Shown here one piece after another: positions 1-5,272 of a stretch of 5,272 nucleotides of DNA. A program made the position numbers and the translations under genes. This DNA is from CALMFT01 sp964563595 (lineage in GTDB: Bacteria; Patescibacteriota; Gracilibacteria; Absconditabacterales; Absconditicoccaceae). A model generated the notes under the pieces. The model saw only the letters and a list, made by a program, of their open reading frames with translations, ran no database searches and was not told the origin of the DNA. The DNA is taken from the NCBI GenBank assembly GCA_964563595.1, contig CAZLWR010000046.1:1-5272 (forward strand). The letters are read 5' to 3'. Numbering within the stretch: position 1 is the first letter of the stretch; every line of letters begins with the position of its first letter.

Positions 1-1
1 T

Positions 2-32
2 ATTATTTCAGTATTACTATTGTAGAAATAAT
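2..32 (-). terminator. possible hairpin just downstream of rpmF
   Basis: ATTATTTC at 2-9 and GAAATAAT at 25-32 form a perfect 8-bp inverted repeat around a 15-nt loop. On the minus strand it begins 4 nt after the rpmF stop codon. The stem is purely AT-rich apart from one G-C pair, and any T-tract that would complete an intrinsic terminator would lie outside the window. It could be a weak terminator or an mRNA 3'-end stabiliser, or chance in AT-rich DNA. Confidence 0.25.
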
Positions 33-35
33 GTT

Positions 36-263
36 TTATGCATCAATAATCTTTTCTTTAGACTTAGTTTTGATAGTAAGTACTTGTTTTCCATCATAAA
101 ACCCACATGTATTACATACTCTATGTGGATATCTTGGAGCCTTGCAGTTTTCACAAGAAACAGCTTGATACTTTTTAGTCAATCTTTTGAGATTGATAGT
201 TTGCCAAGTGCTATGTCTTACATGCTTTTTGTGCAGCGAGATCTTTTTCTTTGGAGGTAACAT
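36..263 (-). CDS. rpmF: 50S ribosomal protein bL32 (RpmF)
   Basis: This 75-residue protein is a component of the large ribosomal subunit. The N-terminus has the family's short Pro-Lys-Lys-Lys stretch (residues 3-7) followed by a basic, His-rich segment. The C-terminal half carries two Cys pairs, CENC (about residues 37-40) and CNTC (about 50-53), with 'CGFYDGK' matching the usual 'CGYY.G' signature. This is the four-cysteine zinc-ribbon form of bL32. The length is slightly above the usual 55-65 residues, with a short extra C-terminal tail. It starts at ATG 263 and ends in TAA, and it contains no TGA codon, so it reads the same under either code. No Shine-Dalgarno sequence precedes the ATG (the upstream bases read TTTCTCAAC). 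It lies 43 nt downstream of rpmA on the same strand, so the two are probably cotranscribed. The assignment is secure. Confidence 0.93.
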   Translation of the reverse strand: MLPPKKKISLHKKHVRHSTWQTINLKRLTKKYQAVSCENCKAPRYPHRVCNTCGFYDGKQVLTIKTKSKEKIIDA

Positions 264-306
264 GTTGAGAAATTAACGATTAAAGATTGATAATACACAT
301 ATTTGC

Positions 307-585
307 TTAGTTTGGTACGACGTGGGCGAATGTAGTAAGATACGTACGACCATTGAAGTTGATGATTCTTTTTTTAGTGAACTTCACTTCGCCATCAACA
401 GCTGCATGGATAGTCCAATCTTTTCCTAGGTAGGTATTTTCACCACATCTATACTCAGTTCCCTTTTGTCTAATGATAATGTTTCCAGCGATTGTTTTTT
501 GTCATCAAAATAGTTTTACCCCACGATACTTGGGATTACTGGTTCTTAGATTCTCTGCTTTTCAGGCCGACTTTACGGTAGACAT
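307..585 (-). CDS. rpmA: 50S ribosomal protein bL27 (RpmA), read with TGA as glycine
   Basis: This is a 92-residue bL27, a large-subunit protein whose N-terminus reaches toward the peptidyl-transferase centre. Under the standard code it is broken by three TGA codons, at 562-564 (residue 8), 505-507 and 502-504 (residues 27 and 28). Read as glycine these give 'SAGKAENLRTSNPKYRGVK' and then 'LFGGQKTIAGNIIIRQKGT', which match the bL27 hallmarks 'GVK.FGGQ..,.AGNI..RQRGT' very closely. Further downstream 'GENTYLGKDWTIHA..DGEVKF' is also typical. Length is normal for the family. It starts at ATG 585 and stops at TAA 307-309. There is no Shine-Dalgarno motif upstream. A TATAAT string at 584-589 overlaps the start codon, too late to serve this start as a promoter. 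It lies downstream of uvrB and 43 nt upstream of rpmF on the same strand. It is the clearest evidence in the window for genetic code 25. Confidence 0.95.
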
Positions 586-622
586 TATATTGAATTCAAA
601 ATTAAAAACGCAAAATGCAAAT

Positions 623-648
623 GACTATGATTTCAAAAAGTGATAGTC
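623..648 (-). repeat. inverted repeat between uvrB and rpmA
   Basis: GACTAT at 623-628 and ATAGTC at 643-648 form a 6-bp inverted repeat with a 14-nt loop. On the minus strand a TTTTTAATTTTG run follows about 17 nt later. It could be part of the uvrB 3' end or of the rpmA leader, but the tract is too far away for a convincing intrinsic terminator. Confidence 0.2.
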
Positions 649-694
649 TGAACATATAATTTTTTCCTTTTTTAATACAAGCTAAACTTGACAA

Positions 695-709
695 GATCGA
701 TTCTCGATC
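695..709. repeat. short perfect hairpin (6-bp stem, 3-nt loop)
   Basis: GATCGA, TTC, TCGATC forms a compact palindromic hairpin 28 nt past the uvrB stop codon. No T-tract follows on the minus strand, so it does not qualify as an intrinsic terminator. It may be a 3'-end stabilising structure or an accident. The rest of 586-736 holds no supportable gene. Confidence 0.25.
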
Positions 710-736
710 AAAAACTCTCAGTTGTATATGAGCTTT

Positions 737-2137
737 TTACGGCTTTTCAACTGGTTTATTATCTTCTCATCCCCCTTCACCAATAAAAACATCTTTTACA
801 TAACGATCATCATATCCGTCTAGAAACTCTTGATGGTAGGGTTTTTTTTTGAGGGTTTGTTGGAAATTATCTAACAAAAGCTTGTAATCACCGGACTTAG
901 GATAGATGGTAGTAATAGGATCGAGTAGGCCAGTTGGTCTAATGACCTGTTCTGCGATAGAGTCTGAAAGTTCGAGTTCGTATTTTGAAGGAGTAGCTGA
1001 TACAAAAAGTGTTTTCGCATTTGGCTTGAGGTGTGCTGGTAGGTTGTTTGATAAGAGAGAAGATCTATCGTACTGTTTTCGTCCTACCATGAATTCGAGC
1101 TCTTCGAAACTTAGTGGTCTGTGTTCCATCGCAGTTGGTAAACGGAAGCCATGCTCCACCAGACTGTATTTTCTAGTTCTATCTGCTGAAGGCATAGAAC
1201 GCAATTGTGGTACAGACATATGTGATTCATCCATAATAATCAGACAATCATCTGGGAAATAATCAAAAATGGTATTGGGTGTATCTCAGGGTGCACGATT
1301 TTCGAAATACATGCTATAGTTTTCTATTCCGTTCACAAATCCTGTTTCTTTTATCATCCTCAGGTCATAGAGTGTTCTTTTTTTGAGTCTATTAGCCTCT
1401 AGATCTTTACCGTGATCCAGTAGCCACTGGACCCTTTCTTCCATTTCCTGTTCGATTGCTACTAATATTTTTTGTACATCGCTTAGATCTTGCATATATT
1501 GTGAGCTTGGTCGGAGCTGAATATGATCTGGCGAGGCAAGCGTTTCTCGAGTCAGACTATCTTTTTTTTCTATATATTCCAATTGGTCTTCGAGAAAGTG
1601 TAGTCTATAGATAACTTTTTCTGTGGATGGGAAGATATCTCGCATATGACCTCTTGCATCAAACATTCCTGCTTCTATTTTTTGGTGTACTTGCTCATAT
1701 CTCATCTCAATGAGTTTTCTTTTCAGATCTTTGTGATTATATGATTTACCTTTTTCTAGATAAAGGGAATACTTTTCGAAAAACTTCTTGTCTCACAGTC
1801 CATATAATGCTGATACCGAGCTGACTACGATAGCGTCTTTTCTATTGAGCAATGATGCCATGGTACTCAGTCTATACATCTCTATTTCAGCATTTACCGT
1901 TGCCTCTTTTTCAATGTAAACATCTTTGTCCGGAAGGTAACTTTCGGGTTGGTAGTAATCAAAGTATGAAACAAAATAATGGACAGCATTGTTTGGGAAA
2001 AAGTGTTTGAATTCTGTTGCTAGTTGTGCAGCTAGTGTTTTGTTGTGAGAAATAACCAGAGTGGGCACTTGTAACTTTTGGATAATATTTGCCATAGTAA
2101 AAGTCTTACCCGTACCGGTGGCACCCAATAAGGTAAT
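737..2137 (-). CDS. uvrB: excinuclease ABC subunit UvrB: 5'-partial, C-terminally shortened, TGA read as glycine
   Basis: UvrB is the damage-verifying helicase-like subunit of UvrABC nucleotide excision repair; it is loaded onto DNA by UvrA and recruits UvrC. In total 466 residues are visible before TAA 737-739; about 35 N-terminal residues are missing in the assembly gap. Visible order: Walker A GATGTGKT (residues 5-12), 'SHNKTLAAQL', the beta-hairpin with YFDYYQPESY (58-67), YGLG (glycine 115 from TGA 1793-1795), the UvrA-binding domain 2 containing 'RGHMRDIFP', 'GIENYS', 'NRAPG' (glycine 284 from TGA 1286-1288), motif II DESH (303-306), 'EHGFRLP', VSATP (379-383) and RPTGLLDP (400-407). 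Only 59 residues follow, including a third TGA-glycine (767-769), ending '..GEGGGEDNKPVEKP'. Bacterial UvrB normally runs about 250 residues further, with helicase motifs IV-VI and a UVR domain; none of that is visible in any frame down to rpmA. About 20 extra residues lie between motif II and VSATP. Family identity is certain; full activity is doubtful. Confidence 0.9.
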
Positions 2138-2237
2138 NNNNNNNNNNNNNNNNNNNNNNNNNNNNNNNNNNNNNNNNNNNNNNNNNNNNNNNNNNNNNNN
2201 NNNNNNNNNNNNNNNNNNNNNNNNNNNNNNNNNNNNN
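2138..2237. other. assembly gap of 100 N
   Basis: Exactly 100 undetermined bases, a conventional placeholder for a scaffold join of unknown size. It removes the 5' ends of two divergent genes: uvrB on the minus strand and the PilN-like gene on the plus strand. UvrB alone needs roughly 105 nt here, and the right-hand protein needs a start and probably a membrane segment as well, so the true gap is probably larger than 100 bases. The two sides might not be truly adjacent. Confidence 0.97.
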
Positions 2238-2771
2238 GGTTACTTTTGTTATTTGTGGTTTCAGGGCTATGATTTTGCCAATTCAGATTATCTTCCTAAT
2301 GCCATAACAAATACCTTCGCAAAAAGTGAAGCACTGAAATGAGAATTGGAAGAGAAACAAAAAATATCTGACAAACTGAGGGATAGTGATGATTTGGTCA
2401 GATATGATATAGCCAGATATATCAACAATAAAGAAAAAACAACCAACCGATCTGATAATATTAATAATCTGATTAGAATGTATACGGAGCTGCAAAGTAT
2501 TGCTCGTACTACCAACAATGGTATCATTTTATCTGACTTCACTATCCAACAAGGAAGTATTCAAGTAAGAGGTCAAATACAGGAATTGAAATATATGTAT
2601 ATCAAAAATGGTATTATCGATAGATTCAGTGCACTTGACTTTGTTGATAATATAACCATACCATATTATCAAAAAAATGGTGAATACTTTGACTTTGTAC
2701 TAAAAGCTGACGTAGTAGACCAGAAAGTGATCGATAATCAGAATACCAACACATGAACAAAACTCGATTAA
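2238..2771 (+). CDS. PilN-like membrane-anchored protein (tentative), 5'-partial
   Basis: The frame is open from the gap to TAA 2769-2771, giving 177 visible residues. Two TGA codons are read as glycine: 2340-2342 (residue 35, 'ALKGELEEK') and 2754-2756 (residue 173, near the C-terminus). The visible start, GYFCYLWFQGYDF, could be the end of a membrane-spanning helix cut by the gap. Next comes a charged, probably helical or coiled-coil stretch (about residues 30-85), followed by an alpha/beta-like segment containing 'NGIILSDFTIQ', 'GSIQVRGQIQ' and 'YFDFVLKADV'. This layout (TM helix, coiled coil, small ferredoxin-like fold with a 'gv.l..l....i.l.G' pattern) is what PilN and related inner-membrane assembly proteins of type IV pili and type II secretion look like. 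The residue match is loose and I offer the family only tentatively. The gene is very rich in Lys, Ile, Asn and Asp codons. The next ORF overlaps its 3' end by 19 nt, suggesting an operon. Confidence 0.55.
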
Positions 2772-3205
2772 CTACAAAAAATACTGTTTGATCTTTTGCT
2801 TCCAAACTCAGATCTGATACTGTGGCAAGAAAAAATGCCCTTTTTTTGGTATTGGAACGAGCTCCTGTAAGTTCATTTTGATGTCTACTATATACCAGTC
2901 TAACAGGCAGTAGTGTATATGGAAATAAGCTGTCTTTTCTAGAGCGTAATTGCACCTTGATGGCTACTCCATTATCAGCTGCTTTGCATGTAGGCCTTTT
3001 CAAAAAGTGTGGTTTTTCTTTGTATGAGTGTTTGACACACCAGGGCTATTCCCAGGAAACATGCATGGAGCTTCTACAGTCCTTAGATAATAATGCAGGA
3101 TGGACCATGATCGCAGCCACCTGAACTACTACCATACTGTACCTTATATCTAAGATATCAGACCTAAAGAGCCTTTTGAAAACTAGATCAGCTTTGTCGC
3201 AATAA
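2753..3205 (+). CDS. unidentified 150-residue ORF, possibly a secretion or pilus gene remnant
   Basis: Under code 25 this frame runs 150 codons from ATG 2753 to TAA 3203-3205, with three TGA codons read as glycine: 2789-2791 (residue 13), 2879-2881 (43) and 3122-3124 (124). The start lies inside the end of the upstream gene, a 19-nt overlap typical of operons; no Shine-Dalgarno motif is seen. The other two plus frames have many TAA/TAG stops. The protein is rich in Ser, Thr, Leu and Cys (five Cys), unlike the Lys/Ile/Asn-rich neighbour. It has a weakly hydrophobic segment, GWTMIAATGTTTILYLISKI, near residues 115-135. That stretch, with the preceding 'HQGYSQETCMELLQSL', faintly recalls the region before and around Walker A in PilB/GspE ATPases (TGPTGSGKTTTLY), but without the GK. 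A PilC/GspF-like reading of '..GFSLYECL..' is equally weak. I cannot name a family. It may be a genuine lineage-specific gene or a decayed fragment. Confidence 0.45.
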
Positions 3206-3470
3206 TTTGCAATCTTAGAACAAATCATTATACTGAAAGAACTTGATAGAGTCCAATAATTTCTGGAAACTTCTTATGCGTCCTTATTTCCCTGCCTGAT
3301 TCTCAACTTTGAGCACAAAACATATTTTTTACTTGTTTTTAGCTTTCGGGTAGGTGTATTTCAGATTATTTTCTATCATTTATTTACACATTATTAATAT
3401 CATTATTGTATAGGATCCACTTTCCGTGTTCCAGCAATTATTTTATATATTTATAACAACAATTTTTCGT
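3206..3470. other. 265-bp stretch without a convincing gene, upstream of rnj
   Basis: The frame of the preceding ORF stays free of TAA/TAG from 3206 to 3256, and again after the TAA at 3257-3259 until TAA 3395-3397, but the translated pieces match nothing I recognise. The sequence becomes strongly AT-rich toward 3470. A weak AT inverted repeat, AAAACA (3317-3322) with TGTTTT (3334-3339), and T-runs at 3325-3330 and 3336-3340 could mark transcript 3' ends, but there is no GC-containing stem for a standard terminator. The region presumably carries the rnj promoter. Confidence 0.5.
3429..3457 (+). promoter_or_regulatory. possible rnj promoter
   Basis: TATAAC at 3452-3457 is a good -10 candidate (5 of 6 consensus bases). 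The position 17 nt upstream, TTCCAG at 3429-3434, is a poor -35. Transcription from it would begin around 3463-3465, only a few bases before the rnj ATG, so the mRNA would be nearly leaderless. This would fit the absence of a Shine-Dalgarno sequence. In DNA this AT-rich, such a match is common by chance. Confidence 0.25.
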
Positions 3471-5272
3471 ATGACAGACACAACAACAAAAGTAGAAGGG
3501 GAAAATCCAGAAAAAAGCGAACAGGTATTTGTAGAAAAGGCGAACTTAAATGCACCAAATTTTAATTTTGCACCCAAAAGAGCCCAAAAGACTGATTGAA
3601 AGTTTCATAAACAATTTGGGAGCCCAAAACCCGGACAAGCACCAATACATAGAGACAGATCAAGTGACTCGACGCCTTGAATAAAAGGTGTCGTTGCTGA
3701 TGCTGGGGATCCAACATTTGATCCAAAAGGTGAAATACCGGTAAGAGTAGGATCATTGCTGGGACTTGAGCAAGTAGGTCAGTGTGTGTTTATTGAGTAT
3801 GGCAACGACATGATCCTGGTGGATTGTGGTTTGGAGTTCAATGAAACTATTACTATGGGTGCAGACTACCTGATTCCTGATATTTCTTATGTGAAAAAGA
3901 ATCTGAAAAAACTTAGAGGAATCGTGTTAACTCATGGACATTTGGATCATATCGGGGCTCTAAAAGATATTTTGCCACAATTGGATTTTCAACCAGTAGT
4001 CTACACGACTCCATTGACGCTTGGTTTAGTCAAAAAGACTCTTGAAGAAAGTAAAAGTGTAAATAAGCTGAAATACAAAATCGTGAATCCAGATGTGGAC
4101 TTGGTAAAACTTGGCTGTTTCGAAGTGGAGTTTGTGAGAGTAAACCACAATATTCCTGAAACTTTCGCATTGAGTATCAACACTCCCAAGGGAGTAATCT
4201 TTACCTCTGCGGATTTTAAGATTGATCATACACCAGCTATTGATAAACCGGCTGATTTGGCGAAGATTGCTAGAATTGGTACTGAGTGAGTTAAATTATA
4301 TATTGGTGATAGTCTGGGTGCTGATAGGGCAGGATGGTCCAAGTCAGAAAAGACTATTGGAGAGACTTTGGATCAGATTATTAAAAATATTAAAGGAAGA
4401 GGTATTATCGCGACATTTGCGAGTAATGTGGGTAGAGTCATTCAGATTATTCAATCTGCAGTGAAATATAACAAGGTCGTGTTTTTGAATGGTAGATCGA
4501 TGTTGAACTATGTGGAGGTAGCGAAAGAACTCGGCTATATCAACGTCCCCAAAGATTACATGAGAAAGCTTGATGCTACCATGGATAGTTTCCCTGATGA
4601 TAGGGTCCTTATCTTATCTACAGGCGCTCAGGGTGAAGAATTCAGTGCCTTAGCAAGAATTTCCAGAGGAGAACATCAACAGGTAAAAATCAGACCAGGT
4701 GATACGGTATTACTTTCTAGTAGTACTATTCCTGGCAATGAAACACAAATGTCTATGATGTTGAACAATCTTTTGACCAAGGGCGTCAATCTTATAACCA
4801 GTGCAGATATGGATATTCATGCCTCAGGACATGGATATGAAGAAGATCATAAGCTGATGTTATCATTGGTGAAGCCAGAATATTTCTTGCCATTTTATAT
4901 GCCGGCATTGCAAAGATATGCACATAGAAAAATAGCATTGGATATGGATTTTGATCCGAAGAAGATCATTATGCCAGAAGGTAATGGAGCAATTCTTGAA
5001 ATCTATAAAGACAGAGTTATTTTATCTACCAATAAGCTGAAACTAGATACTATTATTGTAGATGGTAAAGGTATTGGAGGATTGCAGGGAGAATATGTGA
5101 GTAAGGCAAGAAAGATTATGTCTGAAAGTGGTGTTTTGACCTTTATTCTCAAAATTGATGCACAAACCAAAAATATGGTTGGTAATATTCAAATTGAATC
5201 GAGAGGCTTTGTATATACTACAGAAATTAGAAAAGTACATACTGATATTGTGAAATATATTGAAAAAGAATA
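3471..5272 (+). CDS. rnj: ribonuclease J with N-terminal extension; frame reaches the window edge
   Basis: RNase J is a metallo-beta-lactamase/beta-CASP ribonuclease (endonuclease and 5' exonuclease) in mRNA decay and rRNA maturation. In total 600 residues are visible from ATG 3471; the last two bases are TA, so a stop may lie exactly at the edge or the C-terminus may continue. TGA-glycines lie at residues 43, 70 and 273 (3597, 3678, 4287), the last in the conserved 'GTEGVKLYIGDS'. Residues 1 to about 90 are a hydrophilic Pro/Lys/Gln-rich extension, probably disordered. The catalytic core begins near 'RVGSLLGLEQVGQC', has VDCG and then THGHLDH (H155, H157, D159, H160), 'VNHNIP' (H226) and 'SADFKIDHTP' (D248). 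Beta-CASP signatures include 'TFASNVGRV', 'STGAQGEEFSALARI', 'SSSTIPGNE' and ASGHG (H454). The 'P.HGE' His expected 22 residues after H454 is Tyr476 (PFYMP). The C-terminal 'DGKGIGG' and 'SRGFVY' are typical. No Shine-Dalgarno motif precedes the start. Confidence 0.94.

Noticed and set aside
584..589. TATAAT as a -10 box for rpmA on the minus strand
   Set aside because: It overlaps the start codon, so transcription would begin inside the gene.
600..736. Frame continuing for about 44 codons after the uvrB TAA
   Set aside because: TAA remains a stop in code 25, the stretch shows no UvrB motifs, and openness of this length is expected by chance.
906..1262. Plus-strand open frame of 118 codons opposite uvrB
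   Set aside because: It is antisense to the region of UvrB holding DESH, SATP and RPTGLLDP, and its translation resembles no family.
2061..2342. Open frame running across the N gap from the uvrB side
   Set aside because: The left part is antisense to UvrB Walker A and the middle is undetermined. Only the portion from 2238 is real coding sequence.
3046..3228. Minus-strand 60-codon frame
   Set aside because: It has no recognisable motif and lies opposite the longer operon-linked plus ORF, with no start signal.
3302..3313. CTCAA/TTGAG inverted repeat as a terminator
   Set aside because: The loop would be only two bases and no contiguous T-tract follows directly.
4001..4229. Minus-strand open frames opposite rnj
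   Set aside because: They overlie the conserved RNase J catalytic core, which is clearly the coding strand.

Overview
The window looks like a piece of a Candidate Phyla Radiation genome that reads UGA as glycine (translation table 25), the code of Gracilibacteria (BD1-5) and Absconditabacteria (SR1). Under the standard code most genes here break at TGA. Read as glycine, the TGAs restore full genes, and several fall on near-invariant glycines: the tandem Gly-Gly of bL27 (FGGQ), the Gly of UvrB YGLG, the Gly of the UvrB 'GR.PG' stretch, and the Gly of RNase J 'G.EGV'. Fourteen in-frame TGA codons are read this way, and all five stop codons visible in the window are TAA. I cannot choose between the two phyla without a phylogeny.

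Left part, minus strand (1-2137): reading leftward from the assembly gap come uvrB (5' end lost in the gap), then rpmA (bL27), then rpmF (bL32). The UvrB is clear in its first half (Walker A, beta-hairpin, UvrA-binding domain, DESH, SATP, RPTGLLDP) but ends about 59 residues after the last motif. It therefore lacks the second helicase domain and the C-terminal UVR domain.

Positions 2138-2237 are exactly 100 N, a scaffold gap at a divergent gene boundary. The 5' ends of uvrB and of the gene on the right, and any shared promoter region, are not visible.

Right part, plus strand (2238-5272): a 5'-truncated protein with a PilN-like layout; an overlapping 150-codon ORF of uncertain identity, rich in Cys, Ser and Thr and perhaps a remnant; about 265 bp with no convincing gene; then rnj, an RNase J with a roughly 90-residue hydrophilic N-terminal extension. 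The rnj reading frame runs to the window edge, where the last two bases are TA. RNase J keeps the HxHxDH motif and most metal ligands, but the usual late His has been replaced by Tyr.

None of the four visible start codons has a Shine-Dalgarno sequence. I see no RNA genes, CRISPR arrays or mobile elements. Most of the window is housekeeping: translation, excision repair and RNA decay. A possible type IV pilus or secretion-related pair sits in the middle. The points most worth a second look are the truncated UvrB, the RNase J ligand substitution and the unidentified ORF at 2753-3205.
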